From: DATILL01 sp035476575
Lineage (GTDB): Bacteria; Actinomycetota; Actinomycetes; Mycobacteriales; JACQDL01
Direction: 5' to 3'
Assembly: GCA_035476575.1 (NCBI GenBank)
Contig: DATILL010000137.1
Location: forward strand, 40,236-104,235
DNA: 64,000 bases
In this document: positions 1 to 9,525 of the stretch, piece by piece
Layout of the letters: each line of letters starts with the position of its first letter
Position numbering within the stretch: the stretch's first letter is position 1
Translations under genes and position numbers: made by a program
Notes under the pieces: model-generated
Seen by the model: only the letters and a program-made list of their open reading frames with translations
Database searches by the model: none
Told to the model about the DNA's origin: nothing

Positions 1-401
1 CCCGGCTGCGGCACGAGGCGCTGCCGGTCCTGGAGGATGTCCTCGGCGGCGGCGTGGCGGAGGCGCTGGCCCGCACCGCCGACCTGGTGCGGGCCGACCT
101 CGACGCCCTGGCCGAGATCGAGCACGGCCTGGTCCAGGACCGGCTGGGCACGCCGGCCCCCGACGCGGTCCCCGTGACGGCGTTCGACGGGCTGCCCGAG
201 GCGCTGCGCCGCCGGTTGCTGCGCGCCTGGCTGGCCGACGTACCGGGCCTCACCTCCGTCCATCTCACCGCCCTCGACCACCTTCTCGCCGACTGGCATG
301 GCCAGGGTCCGGTCGCCCTACCCCGAGGTCTGCTGGTGGCCCGGCGGCATGACAAGCTGCTCCGGACGCAGGCCGGACGAGGCGAGCCACCGAGGGAGTA
401 G
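1..401 (+). CDS. tilS: tRNA(Ile)-lysidine synthase, C-terminal part (start outside window)
   Basis: The frame is open from base 3 and ends with TAG at 399-401. It begins with an Arg-Leu-Arg-His-Glu stretch and a 'LPVLEDVLG' motif, which is the usual sequence after the catalytic domain in actinobacterial TilS. It ends with 'LPRGLLVARRHDKLL', a typical TilS tail. TilS converts C34 of tRNA-Ile(CAU) to lysidine using ATP and lysine in the cytoplasm, so that AUA is read as Ile. The N-terminal PP-loop domain lies upstream of the window. The gene sits 3 nt before hpt, the same tilS(mesJ)-hpt-ftsH order as in mycobacteria, which supports the call. Family assignment from the C-terminus alone is good but not absolute. 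Confidence 0.85.
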   Translation, partial: RLRHEALPVLEDVLGGGVAEALARTADLVRADLDALAEIEHGLVQDRLGTPAPDAVPVTAFDGLPEALRRRLLRAWLADVPGLTSVHLTALDHLLADWHGQGPVALPRGLLVARRHDKLLRTQAGRGEPPRE

Positions 402-404
402 TCC

Positions 405-947
405 GTGTACGACGGCGACATCGACAAGGTCGTGGTGTCCGAGCAGGAGATTCACGACAAGATCGCCGAGCTGGCCAGGCGGATCGACACCGACTACGCC
501 GACCGCGAGATCCTGCTGGTCGGGGTGCTCAAGGGCGCGGTGATGTTCATGTCCGACCTGGCCCGGGCGCTCCGCCAGCCGGTCGAGCTGGAGTTCATGG
601 CGGTCACGTCGTACGGCTCGGCCACGTCGTCGTCCGGCATCGTGCGGATCCTCAAGGACCTGGACCGCGACATCTCCGGCAAGCATGTGCTGGTCGTTGA
701 GGACATCATTGACTCCGGGCTGACCCTGTCCTGGCTGCTGCGCAACCTGACCAGCCGGCAGCCGGCGTCGTGTGAGGTGGTGGCGCTGCTCCGCAAGCCG
801 GACGCGGTGCAGGTCGAGGTCCCGGTCAGGTACCTCGGCTTCGACATCCCGAACGAGTTCGTCGTCGGCTACGGGCTGGACTACGCCGACCGGTACCGTG
901 GGCTCCGGTACGTTGGCCGGCTGGCGCCGGAGGTGTATGGCGGCTGA
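405..947 (+). CDS. hpt: Hypoxanthine-guanine phosphoribosyltransferase
   Basis: A 180-residue type I phosphoribosyltransferase that salvages hypoxanthine or guanine with PRPP to give IMP or GMP. The PRPP-binding loop is seen as 'VVEDIIDSGLTL' at about residues 102-113. The substrate-hood segment and the 'DIPNEFVVGYGLDYADRYR' C-terminal motif are also present, and the length is normal. The start is GTG at 405, only 3 nt after the tilS stop, so the two genes are probably cotranscribed. Neighbour order tilS-hpt-ftsH is conserved in actinobacteria. Confidence 0.95.
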   Translation: MYDGDIDKVVVSEQEIHDKIAELARRIDTDYADREILLVGVLKGAVMFMSDLARALRQPVELEFMAVTSYGSATSSSGIVRILKDLDRDISGKHVLVVEDIIDSGLTLSWLLRNLTSRQPASCEVVALLRKPDAVQVEVPVRYLGFDIPNEFVVGYGLDYADRYRGLRYVGRLAPEVYGG

Positions 948-1159
948 CTCACCCCGGCCGGGCGACCTATCGGAACACCCACCTCGGGAGGCTCGTTGGA
1001 GGAGGCAGGGTGGCCCCTCGGCAGCCCTGCGTGACACGGTCGGCCGGTGTACGGTCCATGTACCGGGAACCTTCACTGGGCGACGGGGAGACGTCCGTGC
1101 CCATACCAGTCCAGATCAGGAGGAACGAGGCCGCCGGATCCGGGCGCCTCGGGAGCTAG

Positions 1160-3426
<2,267 letters not shown>

Positions 3427-3430
<4 letters not shown>

Positions 3431-3996
3431 GCTTCGACTCGGCCCGGGTCGAAGCCGCGGTCCGCGAGCTGCTGTGGGGGATCGGTGAGGACCCCGACCG
3501 GGAGGGGCTGGTACGCACCCCGGAACGGGTGGCCCGGGCCTACGCCGAGCAGTTCGCCGGGCTGTACACCGACCCGGACGAGGTGCTGACGACGGTGTTC
3601 GACGAGGGTCACGACGAAATGGTCCTGGTCAAGGACATCGAGATGGCGTCGGTCTGTGAGCACCACCTCACGCCGTTCTACGGGGTGGCCCATGTCGGCT
3701 ACATCCCGAACGAGAAGGGCCAGCTCACCGGCCTGTCCAAGCTGGCCCGGCTGGTCGACCTGTACGCCCGGCGACCGCAGGTGCAGGAGCGGATGACCAG
3801 CCAGATCGCCAACGCGATGGTCCGCCGGCTGGAGCCGCGCGGGGTGATCGTCGTGATCGAGGCCGAGCACCTGTGCATGGCGGTGCGCGGCATCCGCAAG
3901 CCGGGCGCCCGCACGGTGACCTCCGCCGTACGCGGCATCTTCCAGACCACCCCGTCCACCCGGGCCGAGGCGATGAGCCTCATCATCGGCAAGTGA
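3427..3996 (+). CDS. folE: GTP cyclohydrolase I
   Basis: A 189-residue enzyme that converts GTP to 7,8-dihydroneopterin triphosphate, the first step of folate synthesis. Zinc ligands are in 'CEHHLTPFYG' (about residues 78-87) and 'HLCMAVRG'. The length matches the family. GTG start at 3427 overlaps the ftsH stop by 4 nt. It heads a folE-folP-folB-folK operon whose members overlap or nearly touch. Confidence 0.97.
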
Positions 3997-4007
3997 CCGG
4001 AGGATTC

Positions 4008-4922
4008 TTGACCGGACCGCCTCCGACCGGGCCGCCCAGGCCCGGGCTGCCCAGGCCCGACCGGTGCGCGGTGATGGGCGTGCTGAACGTCACGCCGGAC
4101 TCGTTCTCCGACGGCGGCCGGTACGCCGACCTCGACGCGGCGCTGGCGCACGGCCGCCAGATGTGGGCGGACGGTGCCGACCTCATCGACGTCGGCGGCG
4201 AGTCCACCCGCCCGGGCGCGGACCGGGTGGACGCCGGGGAGGAGATCCGCCGGGTGCTGCCGGCGATCCGGGGGCTGGCCGGCGAGGGTGTCCTGGTCAG
4301 CGTGGACACCATGCGGGCGGCGGTCGCGGCGGCTGCCATCGCGGCCGGCGCCGCGGTCGTGAACGACGTCAGCGGCGGCCTGGCCGACCCGGACATGGCC
4401 AAGGTGGTGGCCGAGGCCGGCGTGCCGTGGATCCTGATGCACTGGCGCGGGCACAGCCGGGACATGCAACGGCTCGCGACGTACGACGACGTGGTGGCCG
4501 ACGTGAAGCGGGAGCTGCTGCGCTGCGTGGACGACGCCGTGGCGGCTGGCGTGTCGACCGACCGGATCGTGATCGATCCCGGGCTGGGGTTTGCCAAGAC
4601 GGCCGAGCACAGCTGGCTGCTCCTGGCTAGCCTGCCCGAGCTCGTGGCGACCGGCCTACCGGTGCTGATCGCGGCGTCCCGGAAGTCCTTCCTCGGCGTC
4701 CTGCTAGCCGAGCCGGGCGGCCCGCCGCGGCCGGTGCGGGAACGGGAGGACGGTACCGTCGCCACCACGGTGCTGGCCGCCTTGGCCGGCGTGTGGGGCG
4801 TCCGGGTGCACGAGGTCCGGCGCAACCTCGATGCGATCAGGGTCATACGCGAGGCGACAGCGAGTGAGCATCGTAGGGCCGTCAGGCCCGAGGAGCGGAG
4901 CGAGCGCGGAGCCGAGCGGTGA
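4008..4922 (+). CDS. folP: Dihydropteroate synthase
   Basis: Condenses 6-hydroxymethyl-dihydropterin pyrophosphate with p-aminobenzoate, the sulfonamide target step. The TIM-barrel motifs are all present: 'MGVLNVTPDSFSDGG', 'DVGGESTRPGA', 'VNDVSGG', 'IDPGLGFAKT' and 'ASRKSFLG'. I chose the TTG at 4008 (304 residues) because an ACCGGAGGA ribosome-binding sequence sits directly before it. The next in-frame start, ATG 4074, would begin inside the first motif. The C-terminal tail, after about residue 280, is arginine/glutamate-rich and comes from a sequence partly duplicated at the start of folB. It overlaps folB by 4 nt (GTGA). Confidence 0.94.
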   Translation: MTGPPPTGPPRPGLPRPDRCAVMGVLNVTPDSFSDGGRYADLDAALAHGRQMWADGADLIDVGGESTRPGADRVDAGEEIRRVLPAIRGLAGEGVLVSVDTMRAAVAAAAIAAGAAVVNDVSGGLADPDMAKVVAEAGVPWILMHWRGHSRDMQRLATYDDVVADVKRELLRCVDDAVAAGVSTDRIVIDPGLGFAKTAEHSWLLLASLPELVATGLPVLIAASRKSFLGVLLAEPGGPPRPVREREDGTVATTVLAALAGVWGVRVHEVRRNLDAIRVIREATASEHRRAVRPEERSERGAER

Positions 4923-4945
4923 GCATCGAGGCGACAGCGAGTGAG
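4851..4945 (+). repeat. Direct repeat across the folP-folB junction
   Basis: An 18-nt sequence, GAGGCGACAGCGAGTGAG, occurs at 4851-4868 (folP tail) and again at 4928-4945 (folB start), 77 nt apart. A GTGAGCATCG decamer is likewise repeated at 4865-4874 and 4919-4928. Both long copies are read as Glu-Ala-Thr-Ala-Ser-Glu, although folP and folB are in different frames. This looks like a local duplication that created the present overlapping gene junction. Confidence 0.8.
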
Positions 4946-5296
4946 ATCCGGCTGACCGGACTGCGGGTGCGCGGCTATCACGGGGTGGACGAGGCCGAAC
5001 GCCGGGATGGCCAGGACTTCGTGGTGGACGCCGTCCTGTGGCTGGACGTCGAGCCGGCCGCCCGGTCCGACCGCATCGCCGACACCGTCCACTATGGCGA
5101 GCTGGCGGCCGGGCTGGTGGCCGTCGTGAGCGGCGACCCGGTCAACCTGCTGGAGACGCTGGCCTGCCGGCTCGCCGACGTGTGCCTGGCCGACGCCCGA
5201 GTGGTCGAGTGCGCGGTGACCGTACACAAGCCGGCCGCGCCGATCCCGTTCGACTTCGCCGACGTCTCGGTGACCGTCCACAAGGGACGATCGTGA
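4919..5296 (+). CDS. folB: Dihydroneopterin aldolase
   Basis: A 125-residue enzyme that converts 7,8-dihydroneopterin to 6-hydroxymethyl-dihydropterin and glycolaldehyde. Recognisable family motifs are 'GYHGVDEAERRDGQDFVVD' near the N-terminus and the catalytic lysine in 'VTVHKPAAPIPFDFADVSV' near the C-terminus. GTG start at 4919 overlaps the folP stop, and its own stop overlaps the folK start (5293-5296), both as GTGA. The first dozen residues come from the duplicated junction sequence and are probably dispensable. Confidence 0.95.
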   Translation: MSIEATASEIRLTGLRVRGYHGVDEAERRDGQDFVVDAVLWLDVEPAARSDRIADTVHYGELAAGLVAVVSGDPVNLLETLACRLADVCLADARVVECAVTVHKPAAPIPFDFADVSVTVHKGRS

Positions 5297-5778
5297 GCCG
5301 CGCGGTGCTGTCCATCGGGTCCAACGTGGGCGACCGGCTGGCTTTCCTGGCCGGCTGCGTGGACGGCCTGCGGGACGTGCTGGTCGGCGTCTCCGCCGTC
5401 TACCAGACGGTGCCGTGGAGCACGATCCCGCAGGAGGACTACCTGAACGCCGTACTGCTGGTGGCCGACCCCGGGACTGGGCCGCGCGGCTGGCTGGACC
5501 GGGGCCGGGCGCTGGAGTCGGCCGCTGGCCGGCGGCGCGAGGTCCGGTGGGGGGCGCGCACCCTGGACGTCGATGTGGTCACGGTGGACGACGTACGGTC
5601 GACCGACCCAGAGCTGACCCTGCCTCACCCGCGAGCGAGCGAGCGGGCGTTCGTGCTGGTCCCGTGGCTGGACGTCGACCCGGCCGCGGTCCTGCCCGGC
5701 CACGGCCCGGTGGCAGAGCTGGTCCGTCGGGTGGACGCTTCAGGCGTACACCGGCGGTCCGACCTGGAGCTGCGATGA
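5293..5778 (+). CDS. folK: 6-hydroxymethyl-7,8-dihydropterin pyrophosphokinase (HPPK)
   Basis: A 161-residue kinase that transfers pyrophosphate from ATP to hydroxymethyl-dihydropterin, giving the FolP substrate. Diagnostic elements: 'AVLSIGSNVGDRLAFL' at the N-terminus, 'RWGARTLDVDVVTV' carrying the metal-binding Asp pair, and 'LPHPRASERAFVLVPW'. The start is the GTG at 5293 in a GTGA overlap with folB. The stop overlaps the ATG of the next gene (ATGA, 5775-5778). Confidence 0.96.
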   Translation: MSRAVLSIGSNVGDRLAFLAGCVDGLRDVLVGVSAVYQTVPWSTIPQEDYLNAVLLVADPGTGPRGWLDRGRALESAAGRRREVRWGARTLDVDVVTVDDVRSTDPELTLPHPRASERAFVLVPWLDVDPAAVLPGHGPVAELVRRVDASGVHRRSDLELR

Positions 5779-6263
5779 AGCCGACCCAGCCGACCCATCC
5801 GCGCGACCTGGCGGTGATCGCCCTGGTCGCCGCCCTGCTGAGCTGGCTGGTGGTCCGCCAGTGGTATGGCAGCGTGCCCCGGCTGCAATGGTTCGTGCCG
5901 CTGTCGTTGGTGGTGCTCGCGGTGGCGGAGGCGATCTCCGGGTTCCAGCTCCGCGCCAGGATCCGGCGGCGGCCGGGGCTGGAGCCGGTCGACCCCCTGG
6001 TCGCGGCCCGGCAGGTGGCGTTGGCCAAGGCCAGTGCGCTGGTGGGCGCGGCGATGGTCGGGGTGTGGGCGGGGCTGCTGGTGTACGCGACGCCGCGGCT
6101 GGACCGGCTGGCCGCCGCCCGCGGCGACGTCGTCACTGCCGGGGTTGGCGTGGTCTGTGCCGGGCTGCTGGTCGGGGCCGCGCTGTGGCTGGAGTTCTGC
6201 TGCCGTACGCCGAGACCGCCCGGCGACAGCGCCGACCGCGAAGACTCCCCCCACCAAGCCTGA
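5775..6263 (+). CDS. DUF3180 family membrane protein
   Basis: A 162-residue integral membrane protein with four hydrophobic segments at about residues 12-28, 37-54, 87-108 and 120-142, and short charged loops. The sequence and its position directly after folK fit the actinobacterial DUF3180 family (Rv3605c in M. tuberculosis follows folK in the same way). The function is unknown. ATG at 5775 overlaps the folK stop by 4 nt, so it is translated with the folate operon. Confidence 0.85.
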   Translation: MKPTQPTHPRDLAVIALVAALLSWLVVRQWYGSVPRLQWFVPLSLVVLAVAEAISGFQLRARIRRRPGLEPVDPLVAARQVALAKASALVGAAMVGVWAGLLVYATPRLDRLAAARGDVVTAGVGVVCAGLLVGAALWLEFCCRTPRPPGDSADREDSPHQA

Positions 6264-6279
6264 CCCAGCCACCCCTCGT

Positions 6280-6363
6280 GTGGTGACCACAACGCCGGTA
6301 GGTGACCTGTTGGGGTCCCGCGAGCCCCATAGGTGACCACAACGCCGAGTGGTGACCACACAG
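6280..6363. repeat. Intergenic palindromic repeat, copy A (GGTGACCAC family)
   Basis: Between the convergent 3' ends of the DUF3180 gene and opuCA lie three copies of a TGGTGACCACA/AGGTGACCACA core, two followed by ACGCCG (GTGGTGACCACAACGCCG at 6281-6298 and AGGTGACCACAACGCCG at 6332-6348, plus GTGGTGACCAC at 6350-6360). The core is itself nearly palindromic. The same units occur, in a longer and more symmetrical array, at 17379-17514, so this is a dispersed family. Confidence 0.8.
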
Positions 6364-6385
6364 GTGGCCGAGCGGGCGAGGCTCC

Positions 6386-7540
6386 TCAGACGGCGCCGGC
6401 GGTCTCCGGCTCGGCGGCATCCACCGACCGGCGCAGCGCCGCGTGCAGCGACTCCGGGGTGAGCACGCCGCGGAACGTCGACCCGTCCAGCACCGCGACC
6501 CAGCCGGCGTCCTGCTGCAACATCACCGAAAAGGCCTGCTTCAAGGTCGAGTCCAACGGCACCCAGGCGCTCATCCGCCGGCCACGTTCGGACACGGCGC
6601 CGTCCCCGGCGGCGGCGTGTTCGGCGGACAGCCAGCCACGCAGCTCGCCGTCGCCGCCCACCACCACTGCCCAGCGCGCACCGGCCCGGGCCATCGCATC
6701 CCGGGCGGCCGCCACGCTGTCATCCGGCCGGATCACCGGCGGATGCTCGAGGTCAGCCGCGGTGATCGGCGTGACGGCCAGCCGTTTCAGCCCTCGGTCG
6801 GCGCCGACGAAATCGGCCACGAAATCCGAGGCCGGCCGGCCGAGCAGGGTGGCCGGGTCGGCGTACTGCTCCAGCACCCCGCCCTCGGACAGCACCGCGA
6901 CCCGGTCACCGAGCCGGATCGCCTCCTCGATGTCGTGCGTGACGAAGACCACGGTCTTGCGCACCTCGGCCTGCAGCCGCAGGAACTCCCCCTGCAGCCG
7001 GTCCCGCGCGATCGGGTCGATGGCGGAGAACGGCTCGTCCATCAGCAGCACCACCGGGTCGGCCGCCAGCGCACGGGCCACCCCGACCCGCTGCCGCTGC
7101 CCGCCGGAGAGCTGGTGCGGGTACCGCCGCGCGTAGACCTTCGGGTCCAGCCCGACCAGCTCCAGCAGCTCGCCGGTCCGGCTGGTGATCTTCGACCTCG
7201 ACCAGCCGAGCAGCCGCGGCACGGTGGCGATGTTCTCCGCGATGGTCTGGTGCGGGAACAGCCCAACGTGCTGGATCACATACCCGATCCGGCGGCGCAG
7301 CCGGACCGGGTCGACGCGGGTGACGTCCTCGCCAGCCAGGAACAGCCGGCCACCGCTCGGCTCGATCAGCCGGTTGATCATCTTCAGGATCGTCGTCTTG
7401 CCGCAGCCGGAGGGGCCGACGAGCATGCACAGCTCGCCCTCGGGCACCTCCAAGGTCAGCTCACGGACGGCGACCGTGCCGTTCGGATAGCGCTTGGTCA
7501 CGCCGTCCAACCGGATCGCCGGCTGCGCGGTAGCGTCCAC
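6386..7540 (-). CDS. opuCA: Osmoprotectant (glycine betaine/choline) ABC transporter ATPase with CBS domains
   Basis: A 384-residue ATPase that energises import of quaternary-amine osmoprotectants. Visible: Walker A GPSGCGKT at about 42-49, Q-loop, signature 'LSGGQRQRVGVARAL', Walker B 'VVLLMDEPFSAID' and the H-loop 'FVTHDIEEA'. A C-terminal region of about 120 residues resembles a CBS pair as in OpuCA/OpuBA. GTG start at 7540 has a strong GAGGAGGG ribosome-binding sequence. The matching permeases and binding protein are on the opposite strand, starting 2 nt away, which is unusual because these genes normally form one operon. Confidence 0.93.
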   Translation of the reverse strand: MDATAQPAIRLDGVTKRYPNGTVAVRELTLEVPEGELCMLVGPSGCGKTTILKMINRLIEPSGGRLFLAGEDVTRVDPVRLRRRIGYVIQHVGLFPHQTIAENIATVPRLLGWSRSKITSRTGELLELVGLDPKVYARRYPHQLSGGQRQRVGVARALAADPVVLLMDEPFSAIDPIARDRLQGEFLRLQAEVRKTVVFVTHDIEEAIRLGDRVAVLSEGGVLEQYADPATLLGRPASDFVADFVGADRGLKRLAVTPITAADLEHPPVIRPDDSVAAARDAMARAGARWAVVVGGDGELRGWLSAEHAAAGDGAVSERGRRMSAWVPLDSTLKQAFSVMLQQDAGWVAVLDGSTFRGVLTPESLHAALRRSVDAAEPETAGAV

Positions 7541-7542
7541 CT

Positions 7543-8265
7543 GTGGCCCTCCTCACGACATACGCCCAGACGACGCACGCCCAGACGGCGTACGCGGCGG
7601 ACGCGGCACCCAACCCGTGGCTCAGTTGGAGCTACCTGCGGGACAACTCAGACGCCATCCTGGTCGCTGGCCGCCAGCACGTCATCCTGACCGTCGAAAC
7701 TGTGCTGATCGCGGTCGTGGTCGCGTTCCCGCTGGCGCTGCTGGCCCGCCAGCTCCGGCCGCTGGCCACGCCGATCCTGGGCCTGTCCGGCGCGCTCTAC
7801 ACCATCCCGTCGCTGGCGATGTTCGCCTTCCTGGAGCCGTTTGTCGGGCTCAACGAGCGGACCGTGCTGATCGGCCTGGTGGTCTACGCGCTGGTCATCC
7901 TGGTACGCAACTTCCTGGTCGGCCTGCAGGGCGTGCCGCCGGACGTGCGGGAAGCGGCCCGCGGCATGGGCTACGGCCCAGCCCGGATGCTGTGGCGGGT
8001 CGAGCTGCCGATCGCGATGCCGGCAATGATGGCCGGCGTCCGGATCGCCACCGTCTCGACGGTCGCGCTGGTCACGGTCGGCGTCGTCGTCGGGAACGGC
8101 GGGCTGGGCCAGATCATCTTCGAGGGGTTCAACAACAACTTCTACCGGGCCGAGATCGTGACCGGCTCGCTGCTGTGCGTGGCACTTGCCCTGGTGGCCG
8201 ACGGCCTGCTGGCCGGTGTCACCCGGCTGCTGGCGCCGTGGAGCCGGACCAGGAGCGCCACATGA
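7543..8265 (+). CDS. opuCB: Osmoprotectant ABC transporter permease (first)
   Basis: A 240-residue BPD_transp_1-type permease with about five to six membrane helices. The EAA loop is seen as 'EAARGMGYGPARMLWRVELP', and 'GNGGLGQIIFEGF' is typical of ProW/OpuCB. The first 35 or so residues are a repetitive Ala/Thr/Gln stretch. GTG 7543 has no convincing ribosome-binding sequence upstream because opuCA begins 2 nt away on the other strand. No in-frame ATG/GTG/TTG appears until inside the first helix, so the mRNA may be leaderless. The stop overlaps the next ATG (8262-8265). Confidence 0.9.
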   Translation: MALLTTYAQTTHAQTAYAADAAPNPWLSWSYLRDNSDAILVAGRQHVILTVETVLIAVVVAFPLALLARQLRPLATPILGLSGALYTIPSLAMFAFLEPFVGLNERTVLIGLVVYALVILVRNFLVGLQGVPPDVREAARGMGYGPARMLWRVELPIAMPAMMAGVRIATVSTVALVTVGVVVGNGGLGQIIFEGFNNNFYRAEIVTGSLLCVALALVADGLLAGVTRLLAPWSRTRSAT

Positions 8266-8372
8266 GCGACGTGCTATGGCGGACGAAGCGGGGAATCGCC
8301 AGGTGGGAGGAGTTCACGTTAAGCGGACCGGTGGCCGCGGCCGACGTAGCACTGTTTCTGGATCGAAAGTGA
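8262..8372 (+). CDS. 36-residue ORF of unknown function, start of the inserted cassette
   Basis: ATG at 8262 overlaps the opuCB stop (ATGA), and the TGA at 8370-8372 overlaps the GTG start of the next ORF (GTGA). The peptide includes 'RWEEFTLSGPVAAADVALF', which faintly recalls the N-terminal strand of OLD/RecF-type ATPases ('...F..F.L..GP.'). It may be the remnant N-terminus of the ATPase that follows, cut short by a deletion that removed Walker A. This is inference; the peptide could also be non-functional. Confidence 0.4.
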   Translation: MSDVLWRTKRGIARWEEFTLSGPVAAADVALFLDRK

Positions 8373-8923
8373 GCATCGTCGAGGACGGCCGAGACTCGAT
8401 ATCTCGAAAGCTGGCCGACTCTCAGACGACAGGCCTAGCCACGTTGCCCAAGCTGTCTGAGGACGAAGGCGGCCTCGGCATAGCGCCGGTCGGAGGTGCG
8501 ACCAGGGCCGTCGCCGTCCAGTTGATCGAGCGTGGCGTGGCGCAGCCGATCGAGCTGGCCGACGCCTCGTTCGGGACGGTGCGGCTGCTGGCCCTTCTCG
8601 CCGCCCTGCAGGAGCCGCATCCGGCACCGTTCCTCGCCGTCGAGGAGATTGACCACGGTCTGCACCCGTACGCGCTTGATGTGCTGGTAGACCGGTTGCG
8701 GGCCGCGAGCGGGCGCACCCAGATCCTGGCCGCGGCCCACTCGCCGACGCTGCTGAACAGGCTGGAGCCGGAGGAGATCGTCGTATGCGATTGTGATCCC
8801 GACACCGGCGCATCCATTATCTCGGCTGTCTCGACCGCGCAGGTTCGCGCAGCCTTGACCGCGAGTGAATGGCGTGCGGGCGAACTATGGCTCTCCGGCG
8901 CGATCCGAGGGGTGCCAGCGTGA
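8369..8923 (+). CDS. OLD/SMC-like AAA ATPase, C-terminal half only (Walker A absent)
   Basis: A 184-residue ORF with the second half of an AAA15/AAA21-type ATPase: an ABC-like signature region 'ADASFGTVRLLALLAAL', Walker B 'PFLAVEEIDHGLHP', and the switch 'ILAAAHSPTLLNRLEPEE'. The N-terminal part that would carry Walker A is missing, so the protein is truncated relative to its family. GTG 8369 overlaps the previous ORF, and the stop overlaps the next start in GTGA (8920-8923). ATPases of this family commonly pair with TOPRIM-type nucleases in phage-defence modules. Here the pair lies inside an osmoprotectant operon. Activity of this form is doubtful. Confidence 0.7.
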   Translation: MSIVEDGRDSISRKLADSQTTGLATLPKLSEDEGGLGIAPVGGATRAVAVQLIERGVAQPIELADASFGTVRLLALLAALQEPHPAPFLAVEEIDHGLHPYALDVLVDRLRAASGRTQILAAAHSPTLLNRLEPEEIVVCDCDPDTGASIISAVSTAQVRAALTASEWRAGELWLSGAIRGVPA

Positions 8924-9525
8924 AGGATAGGCGCCGGGTCGCGAAGACGGAGGTCGTCCTGGTCTTTGGCGAGAGTCGCAACGACTCCGAGCGTGTTGCC
9001 CATCTCCTGGTCGCCGCGAATGACCGCCTGACCCGACTGGTCAGAGCGCTGCCGCGACCGGTGTCACTGACCCGCGCGGCGGGTGAGGCTGCCGTTCGGA
9101 CCTGGACCGACCAGCTACGCCGGGCAGTTCACGCGTGTGAGGCCACCGGACACGAGGTGATCGCCGTCCTTGTGCACCGGGACGCTGGCGGACCAGACCC
9201 GTTGGCGACCGTCGAGGAAATGCTACGCAAGCAACTCTCCGAGGTTCCGGAAGGTCACCCGGTCGTTCCGGTACAGGCGATCGAGGCCTGGTGGCTGCTC
9301 TTCCCGGGCGCGGTCGAGGCGGTTCGACCGCGGGCCTGGAGGGGGAAGCTGCCCAGCTCCCCGGGGAAGGACCACCTCCGCCGCAAGACCCGGGTCAAAG
9401 GAACCCCCGACGCTGAGGCCGACTCGGTCACGATCGCGGAGATCATCCGCAACCACGGCCTGAGCCCGAGCGGACGCAGCGCTTCGTACGAGCGGTTCAT
9501 CGGACTGGCCAGGTCGATCCCATGA
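8920..9525 (+). CDS. TOPRIM-like (DUF4276-type) partner of the ATPase
   Basis: A 201-residue protein starting at GTG 8920 (GTGA overlap with the ATPase). The N-terminal strand 'TEVVLVFGESRNDSERVAHLL' has the Gly-Glu pattern of TOPRIM domains. A later 'VIAVLVHRDAGGPDP' offers the Asp motif, and 'PVQAIEAWWLLFPGAVEAV' matches proteins usually encoded beside OLD/AAA15 ATPases. It is likely the effector half of a defence-like pair. The stop overlaps the second permease start in ATGA (9522-9525). The exact family is my inference from pattern and context. Confidence 0.6.
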   Translation: MKDRRRVAKTEVVLVFGESRNDSERVAHLLVAANDRLTRLVRALPRPVSLTRAAGEAAVRTWTDQLRRAVHACEATGHEVIAVLVHRDAGGPDPLATVEEMLRKQLSEVPEGHPVVPVQAIEAWWLLFPGAVEAVRPRAWRGKLPSSPGKDHLRRKTRVKGTPDAEADSVTIAEIIRNHGLSPSGRSASYERFIGLARSIP

